Below are positions 25,510-32,815 of a stretch of 32,815 nt of DNA, in pieces. Position numbers and translations under genes: made by a program. Where the stretch lies: positions 1 to 32,815 of the forward strand of contig CAYLJO010000048.1 in NCBI GenBank assembly GCA_964383905.1. The letters run 5' to 3'. The stretch comes from CAYLJO01 sp964383905 (lineage in GTDB: Bacteria > Acidobacteriota > Blastocatellia > Pyrinomonadales > Pyrinomonadaceae). The notes beneath the pieces were generated by a model that worked only from the letters and a program-made list of their open reading frames with translations, ran no database searches and had not been told where the DNA came from. Numbering within the stretch: the stretch's first letter is position 1; every line of letters begins with the position of its first letter.

Positions 25510-26610
25510 TCATCCTTTTATCAACGCGTCGAGAATGCGATCGGCCGTATGACCGTCCCATAGTGGCGGCGCGGGACGTGGCTCGCTGCCGCCACGCCCC
25601 TCCAGCACCTCGAATGCCGCCTGTGTGATTCTTTGAGTGTCCGTGCCGACGACTCTGTTCGTCCCCATCCCGACTGTGATCGGCCGCTCCGTATTCTCGC
25701 GCAACGTTAGACATGGGATCGACAGCGCCGTGGTCTCCTCCTGTACTCCCCCTGAATCCGTCAGTACCAGTCGCGCGCCGCTCCAGAGGCGTAAAAAGTC
25801 GAGGTAGCCGAGTGGCTCGACGAGGCACAGACCTGTGGTGCGTGTGACCCGTTCCGCCAGGCCGAATTCGCCGATCCGCGCGCGCGTCCGCGGGTGCACG
25901 GGGAAGATCACCGGCAGCCGGCGGCTGATCTCGTCGAGCGCCTCAAGGATCCGCGTCAAGACCGCACGCTCGTCAACATTTGAAGGGCGATGGAGGGTGA
26001 CCGCAGCGTAATCGCGCCCGGCAATACCCAGCGCCTCACGCACCCGGGAACCTCCGGCACGTTTGAGTTGGCCGAAGAGCGAATCAATCATCACGTTGCC
26101 GACCAAGCGGATCCGCTCCGAAGGGATCCCTTCGGCCCGCAAATTCTCGTCAGCATCCGGCGAGGGCGTGAGCAGGAGGTCGGCGACCTGATCAGTCAGC
26201 AGCCGGTTAATCTCCTCCGGCATGGTGCGGTCGCGGCTGCGCAGGCCGGCCTCGACGTGGGCCACCTTGATCCTCAGCTTGGCGCAGACCAGCGCGCAGG
26301 CGAGCGTCGAATTGACGTCGCCGACGACCACCACCCAGTCCGGTTTCTCCGCGACCACGACCGGCTCAAAGCGCTGCATGACGGCGGCCGTTTGCACGGC
26401 GTGGGTGCCGGAGCCAACGCCTAAATAAACATCCGGTCGCGGGAGATTAAGATCGCGAAAAAAGGCGTCCGACATCTCCCTGTCGTAATGCTGCCCGGTA
26501 TGCAGAAGCAGCGGGGTAAACTGCGTGGCGCGGCGCCGCATCGCTTCGACGATGGGGGCAACTTTCATGAAGTTCGGGCGCGCCCCGACCACATTGATGA
26601 CTTTAAGCAT
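25510..26610 (-). CDS. wecB: UDP-N-acetylglucosamine 2-epimerase (non-hydrolysing)
   Basis: A 366-residue GT-B-fold epimerase. Characteristic segments are VVGARPNFMKVAPI (7-20), HTGQHYDREMSDAFF (37-51), VVGDVNSTLACAL, HVEAGLRSRDRTMPEEINR and TDSGGVQEE. It interconverts UDP-GlcNAc and UDP-ManNAc in the cytoplasm. The dehydrogenase immediately upstream would oxidise one of these epimers, so the pair supplies UDP-ManNAc uronate or a related uronate. The start MLKVINVVGARPN at 26610 is the standard family start. There is no Shine-Dalgarno sequence; an 11-bp hairpin and heptad repeats (26611-26674) fill the whole gap instead. Confidence 0.95.
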   Translation of the reverse strand: MLKVINVVGARPNFMKVAPIVEAMRRRATQFTPLLLHTGQHYDREMSDAFFRDLNLPRPDVYLGVGSGTHAVQTAAVMQRFEPVVVAEKPDWVVVVGDVNSTLACALVCAKLRIKVAHVEAGLRSRDRTMPEEINRLLTDQVADLLLTPSPDADENLRAEGIPSERIRLVGNVMIDSLFGQLKRAGGSRVREALGIAGRDYAAVTLHRPSNVDERAVLTRILEALDEISRRLPVIFPVHPRTRARIGEFGLAERVTRTTGLCLVEPLGYLDFLRLWSGARLVLTDSGGVQEETTALSIPCLTLRENTERPITVGMGTNRVVGTDTQRITQAAFEVLEGRGGSEPRPAPPLWDGHTADRILDALIKG

Positions 26611-26674
26611 AAAAAGTCTGAAGTCTGGAGTTAACCAAAACAGACTCCAGACTTGAGACCCGGACTTCGGACTT
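26611..26674 (-). repeat. Heptad-periodic inverted repeat filling the dehydrogenase-wecB gap
   Basis: AAGTCTGGAGT (26621-26631) pairs perfectly with ACTCCAGACTT (26644-26654) around a 12-base loop. Both arms are built of 7-base steps (AGTC at 26615 and 26622, AGTT at 26629; AGACT at 26642 and 26649, AGACC at 26656), with one 6-base slip before GGACT at 26662 and 26669. The outer arms also pair imperfectly. On the minus strand the hairpin is followed by CAGACTTTTT and the wecB ATG. Confidence 0.7.
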
Positions 26675-28012
26675 TTACAACCGGATGATCCGCGCGCGGC
26701 TATCGCGGCGGAGTTCTCCGTTCAAGGCGTTGCGCGTATCAACGACGATTGGGGCGAGGGATGTTACGCGCTTGTAATCTATCCCGCTATGATCGGTGAC
26801 GATGACGACGCAATCGGCGGCCCGCAATTCTTCATCGGTCAACGCCACAGAGCGGAGCGGTTCACCGCCGCCTTGTGTGTGAGCGTCATCGAAGCGCACT
26901 TCCTTGACAAACGGGTCATGGTAGCGCACGTCGGCGCCCTTGCTGCGCAAGCGATCGATGATCGAGAGGGCCGGGCTCTCGCGCACATCGTTAATGTCTT
27001 TCTTGTAGGCGACGCCGAGCAGCAGCACGCGCGCGCCGTTCATGGCCTTTCGATCGTCATTCAAACCATCGGCCACGAGCTGCACGACGTGCTCGGGCAT
27101 GCGTGAGTTGACCTCTTCGGCCAGACCGATGAAGCGGGAATCAAAACCGTGCTGGCGAGCCTTCCATGAAAGATAATGGGGGTCCAATGGAATGCAGTGG
27201 CCGCCGATCCCAGGGCCCGGATAGAACGGCATGAAGCCGAACGGTTTCGTCGCCGCGGCGCGGATCACCTCCCACGTGTCGATGTTGAGCGCATAGCACA
27301 ACCTGGCCATCTCGTTGGCCATCCCGATGTTGACCGCGCGAAAGGTGTTTTCCAGGAGCTTCGCGGTCTCGGCGACGCGCGCCGAACTGACTGAATGAAC
27401 CTCATTAACGATCTGGCTGTAAAGCGCCGCCGCGGCTTCGGTCGAATCGGGCGTGGAGCCGCCGACAACCTTCGGGATGTTATGAGTCTGAAATTGCGAG
27501 TTGCCCGGATCGACGCGTTCGGGCGAAAAAGCGAGCAGGAAATCCTCGTCGAGTTTCAAACCCGTCTCCTCGAACATCGGCAGCAGCACTTCGTCGGTTG
27601 TCCCTGGATAGGTGGTCGATTCGAGCACGATCAACTGGCCACGCCGGAGGTTCTTTTTGATCTCCTCGGCGGCGGCCAGAATGTATGAGACGTCCGGCTC
27701 TTTGGTCTTACGCAGGGGCGTCGGCACGCAGATGATGATCGCGTCGCGGTCTCTCAGCCCTTCGAAAGCGGTCGTCGCGCGCAAGCCCCCGGCCTCAACC
27801 AGCTCCTTGACCGCCGAAGAGCCGACGTCGCCGATATACGAGCGACCGGCATTGATCTCCGCCGCCTTCACTTTGTCAACTTCAAAGCCCGTCGCGTCAA
27901 AACCTTTGTGCCCGAACTCCACCAGCAGTGGTAGCCCGACATAGCCCAGCCCGATCACCCCGACGCGCGCACGTTTACCTTTGATCAGATCCTTAATATC
28001 ATTTTTTATCAT
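26675..28012 (-). CDS. UDP-N-acetyl-hexosamine 6-dehydrogenase (WecC/WbpA family)
   Basis: A 445-residue UDP-glucose/GDP-mannose dehydrogenase family protein. The NAD motif is VIGLGYVGLP (19-28). ICVPTPL (94-100) and ESTTYPGTT are family segments, and the catalytic Cys273 is in GIGGHCIPLDPHY. The C-terminal domain includes GVAYKKDINDVRESP. It oxidises the C6 hydroxyl of a UDP-N-acetylhexosamine in two NAD steps to the uronate. UDP-ManNAc (WecC) or UDP-GlcNAc (WbpA) are both possible; the adjacent epimerase fits either route. It is the first gene of the 28012-to-23426 unit. AGGA lies 11 bases before the ATG, and a strong promoter is at 28091-28118. Confidence 0.93.
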   Translation of the reverse strand: MIKNDIKDLIKGKRARVGVIGLGYVGLPLLVEFGHKGFDATGFEVDKVKAAEINAGRSYIGDVGSSAVKELVEAGGLRATTAFEGLRDRDAIIICVPTPLRKTKEPDVSYILAAAEEIKKNLRRGQLIVLESTTYPGTTDEVLLPMFEETGLKLDEDFLLAFSPERVDPGNSQFQTHNIPKVVGGSTPDSTEAAAALYSQIVNEVHSVSSARVAETAKLLENTFRAVNIGMANEMARLCYALNIDTWEVIRAAATKPFGFMPFYPGPGIGGHCIPLDPHYLSWKARQHGFDSRFIGLAEEVNSRMPEHVVQLVADGLNDDRKAMNGARVLLLGVAYKKDINDVRESPALSIIDRLRSKGADVRYHDPFVKEVRFDDAHTQGGGEPLRSVALTDEELRAADCVVIVTDHSGIDYKRVTSLAPIVVDTRNALNGELRRDSRARIIRL

Positions 28013-28090
28013 GTCGCTCGATTTCCTGTTGGTTGCAGTTCAGACTCATTATGGCAGGAGTGGTGCCAGACGCATTGTTGCTCAGGTAAG

Positions 28091-28118
28091 ACTATGTGAG
28101 TGTTGCGCACGCTGTCAA
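28091..28118 (-). promoter_or_regulatory. Sigma-70 promoter for the right polysaccharide unit
   Basis: A perfect TTGACA on the minus strand (28113-28118) lies 16 bases from CATAGT (28091-28096, 4 of 6). An AT-rich run at about 28135-28164, further upstream, may act as an UP element. The leader to the ATG at 28012 is about 70 bases. The rest of the 273-bp gap shows only a GGCCGCGGCC palindrome near 28181. Confidence 0.5.
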
Positions 28119-28285
28119 GCGGAATGTCTAAACTGTGGAATAAAAAGATAAAACTATTCAAAACCATGCGCCGGCGATCAGGCCGCGGCCGTTTCTCTCA
28201 ATGATCACTGACATTTTGCGAGGCATGATAATCGATGAATCTCCACCGACCTGCGACATGTTGTCACTACTAAGCCCCCGGCACC

Positions 28286-31138
28286 CTACTTTACCCATTC
28301 ATCTGCTATTTCCGTTTCCACCTTCACGGGCACGCTCTTAATATACTCCTCGCCCGCAGCGCACATCGCGTCTTCGACCTTCTTGGCAATTTCTTCCGCC
28401 TGCTTCTCGTCAACTTCTACGACAATCTCATCGTGAACGATATTGACGATGCGCGCCGTTGTGCCTTGCAGTTTATCGTGCAAAAGCCGCAGAGCGCGCT
28501 TAAGGATGTCAGCGCTTGAATTGTGGGTGATGAGCCCGTTCACCATGAATCGCTCTGTTTCGCTATTTACCACGTCATACATCTCGACCCAGTCGTTAGT
28601 AAATTCCACGGACTTTATTCTAGCCGCCCGCCCGTAGATTTTATTTTCATACCCGGTTCCATCTCTAACTGTACGCGCCTTATCTTGTTTGACGGAGTTA
28701 ATGAAGCCGATGCGTGTACAAAATTGCGGCATGTCGCGCTTGAGAACACATACATTGATTCTATCAGCGCACCGGTGTATTCGGCTCCGGATACCGAAGA
28801 GAAGAAGCGCTTGTTGAATTTCACGCGCCCATTCTATATGAGAGTCAGGGCCTTTGCCGAAGGTAAGGACTGCTCCATACTGATTTACGGTTCCATCCCC
28901 GTCAAAAATACCACGTAAATATCCGGCCAAAATTCGACTGTCTTTCCATGCGCAGTCGGGCACACGAGTTTTAATGCCGATCTCTATTAGCTGATGGGCA
29001 AGGCGTGAAAACGTTAGATTGAGTAAGTAGATCGGCAATATACCTTTACCACCACGCCCTACTGATTGCTTAAAGTGTCCAAATGAGGCTGATAGCCGGC
29101 AAAGGTAGGGAAGTATTTCCTTCTCATGCTCCGCTATAAGCAGCCTAATGCTATTTCCACTTACGTTTCCGTCCGAGGCTAATCGCCCAAGCCATACCCC
29201 GAGATCAAAACGATTGGGCATATCATTCAGGCCGCCTTTTTTGGCCATTGGACTTTTAATATGATCGGCTGTCGGCAGTTCCAGAGGTAGAGACCACTCC
29301 GGTAGCGCATCTGTAAGGATCACATAGTTACCCTTTACAAATTGTGCCGGAGTTCGCCAAGACTTGTTGCCATTTACGTCTATGGTAAGAAATTTATGGT
29401 CGGGACTGCACTCATTGTAGTACCCTCCCCAGAACTCCACTTTGACCTTCTGCTTTTTGCCGCTTGGGCGCACTTCAGCACAAACAAATTTTGTCCCATC
29501 CCATACCCTCACATCAGTTAGACCGGATAAGGCTCCGATTTTAATATAGCCGTGTTCCGCTGTAAGTATCCTAGATTCAAACGCTTGGCATCCCTGGATT
29601 GGCGTATTTTTTCCGTTGCGTTGCGCGAGCGAGGCGGATTGCCGGTCTTCCGGATCGAAGCGAAAGCGTGCGAGGCGGCCTGAAGCGGTCCGGGCCATGC
29701 GCTCGCGTATTGCGCGGTTGGCCGCTTCGCGGAGCCAAGCATCAAGCTGACGATAGGTGGCAAAGTAGCGACGTAAAATTTCCTCGGCGTCAGAAAGTTT
29801 CATGCCCGTCAGCATCGAAAATCGTTGCGCGCCGATGCCATATACGACACCGAAGTTCAAGCGTTTGGCTAAAGAGCGCTGGTCTGTCGTCACCTGATCC
29901 AACGGAACGTTAAAGACCTGTGCGGCAGTTACACGGTGGAGGTCTGCGCCGGAATTGAAAGCATCTATGAAACCCCGGTCTCCTGTAAAATCCGCCAGGA
30001 TACGCAGTTCCACCTGACTGTAATCCGCAATCGCAAGCTTTCGCCCTTCAGGAGCGCGGAAGCAGCGGCGGTACTCGATGGCATGGGGTACTTGCTGCAC
30101 GTTAGGATTCTGGCACGAAAATCTCCCGGTTGGTGCGCCGATCTGGCGGAAGTCGGCATGAATGCGGCCCGTCGCCGGATTTATTTCGTCGATCAGATTC
30201 TGGCCGTAGCTGGTAAGGGCCTTCTGCACGGTTCGATATTCGAGCAGTTTGGCGACGGCGGGGTAGTCTGCGGCCAACGGCTGCAACTTCCAGTTGCGCG
30301 TCGAGTCGGGCACGGGCACGCCCAGACGCTTGAGCGCTTTCGTCAACTGGACGTGCGAATCAAGATTGATGTCGGCGCGGGTCGGGCCGAAGAGCGATCC
30401 CTGCATGGACTCTTCGGCGAGCATATCCTGTAGCTCATCGGCCAGCTTCGCGCGCTTCTTTTCGACGATGGCCATCTGCTCGCGCCAGCGCGCGGCGTCA
30501 AGATAGATCCCCGCCAGCTCCAGGCCGGCGACAGGCATGACGCATTCGAATTCAAGCTGCGCGCATCTTAGCAGGGCATCCGCTTTGAGCCGCTCGATGA
30601 GTTTGTCGCGCAGAGGCGGCAGCACGGAGGCGTCGCGCGCGGCATACGCTAGCTGCGCCTCCGACAACTCGCCGCTCCAGTTGCTCAACTGTTCGGCCTT
30701 GTCGATTGTTTCATTCAAATAGCGCGCGGCGACCGCTTCGAGGCCGTGCCGTTCGTCCTGATCGCCTGCCGCGATGATCTGACTCGCCAGCAGCGTGTCG
30801 AAGAGACCGCCCAGTTCGACGCCCAGATGCTGCTTGACCCACTTGGCGTCGAACTTCGCGTTGTGCGCGATCTTGACCGGGCGGGGCACGGCGAGCAGTT
30901 CCCGGAGCGGCGCGAGCGCCTCGTTTCTCGTCAGGTCACCGCCGTTTGCGAAGCGGTCCAGATCGATGACGCGTACGCCGTCCGGCGCCGCCAGTTGCAA
31001 GAGCCGCAGTCGCCCGCGGTAAGGATCAAGATCGGTGGTTTCGGTGTCGAACCCGATCGCCGCGTGTTTCGATAATTCTTCAGTTGCCGCGCGGATTTCT
31101 TCAGGAGTCTTAATCAGTTGATAATTGGTTGCGCCCAT
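28286..31138 (-). CDS. polA: DNA polymerase I, Klenow-type (3'-5' exonuclease plus polymerase), interrupted by an intein
   Basis: A 950-residue precursor, numbered from ATG 31138. Residues 1-190 are a DnaQ/RNase D-like 3'-5' exonuclease with intact motifs: DTETTDLDP (D31, E33), NAKFD (N93, D97) and YAARD (Y165, D169). The polymerase domain has motif A ADYSQVELR (D372), the O-helix RSLAKRLNFGVVYG (R421, K425, Y433) and motif C VHDE (D903, E904). No 5' nuclease domain is present; without the intein the host is 593 residues, about the size of the Klenow fragment. The intein (517-873) breaks the conserved PIQG/SSADI strand between the O-helix and motif C, so splicing should be needed for activity. 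The ATG overlaps the cupin stop in TGATG; an in-frame TTG at 31141 is a lesser alternative. Confidence 0.95.
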   Translation of the reverse strand: MGATNYQLIKTPEEIRAATEELSKHAAIGFDTETTDLDPYRGRLRLLQLAAPDGVRVIDLDRFANGGDLTRNEALAPLRELLAVPRPVKIAHNAKFDAKWVKQHLGVELGGLFDTLLASQIIAAGDQDERHGLEAVAARYLNETIDKAEQLSNWSGELSEAQLAYAARDASVLPPLRDKLIERLKADALLRCAQLEFECVMPVAGLELAGIYLDAARWREQMAIVEKKRAKLADELQDMLAEESMQGSLFGPTRADINLDSHVQLTKALKRLGVPVPDSTRNWKLQPLAADYPAVAKLLEYRTVQKALTSYGQNLIDEINPATGRIHADFRQIGAPTGRFSCQNPNVQQVPHAIEYRRCFRAPEGRKLAIADYSQVELRILADFTGDRGFIDAFNSGADLHRVTAAQVFNVPLDQVTTDQRSLAKRLNFGVVYGIGAQRFSMLTGMKLSDAEEILRRYFATYRQLDAWLREAANRAIRERMARTASGRLARFRFDPEDRQSASLAQRNGKNTPIQGCQAFESRILTAEHGYIKIGALSGLTDVRVWDGTKFVCAEVRPSGKKQKVKVEFWGGYYNECSPDHKFLTIDVNGNKSWRTPAQFVKGNYVILTDALPEWSLPLELPTADHIKSPMAKKGGLNDMPNRFDLGVWLGRLASDGNVSGNSIRLLIAEHEKEILPYLCRLSASFGHFKQSVGRGGKGILPIYLLNLTFSRLAHQLIEIGIKTRVPDCAWKDSRILAGYLRGIFDGDGTVNQYGAVLTFGKGPDSHIEWAREIQQALLLFGIRSRIHRCADRINVCVLKRDMPQFCTRIGFINSVKQDKARTVRDGTGYENKIYGRAARIKSVEFTNDWVEMYDVVNSETERFMVNGLITHNSSADILKRALRLLHDKLQGTTARIVNIVHDEIVVEVDEKQAEEIAKKVEDAMCAAGEEYIKSVPVKVETEIADEWVK
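28520..29590 (-). mobile_element. Intein with LAGLIDADG homing endonuclease inside DNA polymerase I
   Basis: A 357-residue intein in frame with polA. Block A begins Cys1 (CQAFESRILTAEHGYIKIG). Block B is SPDH (62-65), a Ser form of the T-x-x-H motif. Block F runs YDVVNSETERF to NGLITHN, ending His356-Asn357, with Ser as the first C-extein residue. All residues for class 1 splicing are present. The central region has two endonuclease motifs: LGVWLGRLASDG (Asp140) and ILAGYLRGIFDGDG (Asp232), both keeping the catalytic acid. No stop or frameshift breaks it. A counted line inside it (28681) is 47% GC, against 65% for one in the host gene (30841), suggesting fairly recent arrival. Removal rejoins NTPIQG to SSADI, the normal family A sequence. 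Confidence 0.95.
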
Positions 31139-31440
31139 CAATTTTTCACACCGATCAAATAAAAGACGGTTTCATCGCCCGGAACAAACGCCGAATGCTC
31201 TGTGTGGGCCGGGAGAAAATCACGGTCGCCCGCCCGCAACGTGTATTGCTCGCCACCAACGCGCAATTCGAGCACGCCGCGAATGACCCAGTGCGACTGA
31301 TCTTCAGCATGCTCGTGCGGGCCATAAGCCGTGCCGGGCGAATCTCCCCATTCGAATACACGGTAGCCTTCCGCCTCCATCCGGCGCCGCCGCGCCGCCG
31401 CGCTCGGTGCTTCTCTTTCCTTCCAGTGTTCCACCCGCAT
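31138..31440 (-). CDS. Small cupin-domain protein
   Basis: A 100-residue single-domain cupin. The first metal-binding motif is visible around HEHAEDQSHWVIRGVLEL, with two His and a nearby Glu. The second half has GDRDFLPAHTEHS, in which the His closes the site, and FYLIGVKN ends the barrel. Small cupins of this type bind a metal and may be sugar isomerases, dioxygenases or sensors; the role here is unknown. I chose ATG at 31440 (MRVEHWKERE). A TTG at 31446 would add two residues. Its stop TGA shares one base with the polA ATG, so the two genes are probably translated together. No functional link to DNA replication is apparent. Confidence 0.85.
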   Translation of the reverse strand: MRVEHWKEREAPSAAARRRRMEAEGYRVFEWGDSPGTAYGPHEHAEDQSHWVIRGVLELRVGGEQYTLRAGDRDFLPAHTEHSAFVPGDETVFYLIGVKN

Positions 31441-31520
31441 GCGCAAAATTTTATCGCATCCTGTCGCCCAAAATTAGTTAGATACCGCCAGAGGCAAAGC
31501 GCTAAACCTTTTCTTATACT

Positions 31521-32735
31521 TCACGGCTCGACCGCACCGGTCGGCGCCTTGCTCCTGACGATTAGAAGAAGCAGGAGTGCGGCCGTTGCGCCGATTAAAG
31601 CGCTGATGAGAAAAGCCGTCACCGGCCCACGCCAGTTCCACAACGCGCCCATCAGAAGCGACGCGGGCAAAACCGTAACGCTGAAGGCTAGATTATACAA
31701 CCCATAGGCGGTGCCGCGCTGCTCCGGGCGCACAAGGTCTGCAACAAGGGCTTTCTCCGTCCCTTCCGCAAGCCCGAAGTAGACACCGTAGATGAGAAAC
31801 AACACCCACACCGCGCCGGTCGAAGTAACAAACGCAAAGCCCGCGTAAACCGCGGCATAAAGAAGCCAGCCGGAAGCGATCAGGCGTTTACGTCCGAGCC
31901 GGTCAGAAAGGCCCCCGCCGATCAGCGAGCTCAGGACCTTGACGGCATGAAGCGCCGCCCAGAGCAGCGGAATCGTCGTCGTGCTAACCCCGGCCGTGCG
32001 CGCGCGCAGGAGCAGGAAGGCGTCCGAAGAATTGGACAGCGTGAAGAGCGCAACGATCAAGAGAAAGCGTGTGAAGTTTACATCAAAGCCGCGCAGCGAG
32101 AAGTGTGGCAGTTCGGTGCCCGCGGCGCCGCCCGCCTGTTGCTCTCTTTTCGCTTCGCGCACGACGAAAGTGGCGACGAGCACGGCGGCCAACGCCGGGA
32201 TTGAGGCGACAAGAAAGACTTTCGTGTAGTCGGCGGCCGCCGGCGCGTTTCTATCGGCGGCGACCTCAAACAGTATGAGATAGCCTAACAAAGGGCCGAC
32301 GACCGCGCCCGCGTGATCCATCGCGCGATGAAACCCGAAGGCCAGACCCCGCTCTTCAACCGGTGCCGCGTCTGCAATCATCGCGTCGCGTGGCGCGGTG
32401 CGAAGGCCCTTACCGACGCGATCCGTAAGGCGTATGACGAGCACTTGATACCAGTCGGCTGCGAACGCGAGCAGCGGCCGCACAAAGCTCGCCAGCGCGT
32501 AGCCGAAGACGACGAGACCTTTGCGCTTATTCGCACGGTCGCTGAGATACCCGGCGAAGAGCTTGAGCAGGCTTGACACGGACTCGGCCGCGCCTTCGAT
32601 GAGGCCGATGGCGGCGGGCGAAGCGCCGAGCGTGACGGCGAGAAAAAGCGGCAAGAGCGGGTAGATAATTTCGCTCGACGCGTCGTTAAGGAGACTGACG
32701 AGACTGAGCGCAAAAACGTTGCGGGGCAGGCGCAC
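31521..32735 (-). CDS. Major facilitator superfamily transporter, 5' end uncertain
   Basis: At least 404 residues with about 12 hydrophobic segments. The start LPRNVFALSLVSLLNDASSE, the loop DRANKRKG between helices 2 and 3, and DRVGKGLRTAPRD after helix 4 are typical of an MFS subgroup usually annotated as multidrug or sugar-type exporters. The loop GGGLSDRLGRKRL repeats the motif in the second half. The substrate is unknown. GTG at 32735 is the first internal start, but the frame stays open to the window end at 32815 (reading FDASISLEKLDEGTPGLWRR upstream), so the true start may lie outside. The cupin gene begins 80 bp downstream. Confidence 0.85.
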   Translation of the reverse strand: MRLPRNVFALSLVSLLNDASSEIIYPLLPLFLAVTLGASPAAIGLIEGAAESVSSLLKLFAGYLSDRANKRKGLVVFGYALASFVRPLLAFAADWYQVLVIRLTDRVGKGLRTAPRDAMIADAAPVEERGLAFGFHRAMDHAGAVVGPLLGYLILFEVAADRNAPAAADYTKVFLVASIPALAAVLVATFVVREAKREQQAGGAAGTELPHFSLRGFDVNFTRFLLIVALFTLSNSSDAFLLLRARTAGVSTTTIPLLWAALHAVKVLSSLIGGGLSDRLGRKRLIASGWLLYAAVYAGFAFVTSTGAVWVLFLIYGVYFGLAEGTEKALVADLVRPEQRGTAYGLYNLAFSVTVLPASLLMGALWNWRGPVTAFLISALIGATAALLLLLIVRSKAPTGAVEP

Positions 32736-32815
32736 ATAACGCCTCCAGAGGCCGGGGGTCCCTTCGTCCAGCTTCTCAAGGCTGATTGAAGCGTCGAATT
32801 GATCGGCGGCGTCTG

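Noticed and set aside
1..32815. tRNA, rRNA, CRISPR arrays, insertion sequences and transposases
   Set aside because: Looked for typical T-loop sequence, regular spaced repeats and transposase motifs; none seen. The intein is the only mobile element supported.

Overview
The window is from a GC-rich bacterium. Hand-counted 60-base lines in host-like genes reach 65-70% GC. No rRNA, tRNA or taxonomic marker is visible. The mix of exopolysaccharide genes, a DUF1028-TPR protein, a bacterial CD225 protein, a fused alcohol dehydrogenase/Gfo-Idh-MocA oxidoreductase and a Klenow-type DNA polymerase resembles soil bacteria such as Acidobacteriota. That placement is a weak inference.

Most of the window (about 0.1-28 kb) is a surface-polysaccharide locus made of several transcription units. 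Left block, minus strand, 85-6205: methyltransferase, UDP-sugar epimerase, DPM1/ArnC-like glycosyltransferase, asparagine-synthase-like amidotransferase and a predicted alpha/alpha-toroid protein, behind a good sigma-70-type promoter at 6293-6321. Next, 6461-8886 holds three minus-strand genes unrelated to polysaccharide: a PEBP/YbhB lipoprotein, a frameshifted DUF1028 gene and a CD225 membrane protein. A second minus-strand polysaccharide unit (9125-14556) carries another amidotransferase, the fused oxidoreductase and a glycosyltransferase. It is followed by a 641-bp gene-free stretch with several operator-like repeats. The centre (15198-23353) has glycosyltransferases, a Wzm/Wzt ABC exporter with a C-terminal Wzt domain, a 730-residue double glycosyltransferase and GDP-mannose 4,6-dehydratase, ending in a clear terminator. 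The right minus-strand unit (23426-28012) encodes nucleotide-sugar dehydrogenase, UDP-GlcNAc 2-epimerase and a third amidotransferase, behind a promoter with a perfect TTGACA box at 28091-28118.

Together these genes suggest an ABC-exported heteropolysaccharide containing GDP-mannose-derived deoxysugar and an amino-sugar uronate (ManNAcA or GlcNAcA type). Its carboxyl groups may be amidated by the three AsnB-like enzymes.

The right end (28286-32735) holds housekeeping-type genes: a family A DNA polymerase, a small cupin and an MFS transporter. The polymerase is the highlight. It lacks a 5' nuclease domain and is interrupted in its conserved PIQG/SSADI motif by a 357-residue intein carrying a two-motif LAGLIDADG homing endonuclease. 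Splicing residues and endonuclease acidic residues all look intact, and the insert is visibly less GC-rich than its host gene. A second unusual signal is a pair of heptanucleotide-periodic, hairpin-forming spacers directly upstream of two start codons in the right polysaccharide unit (25359-25407 and 26611-26674).
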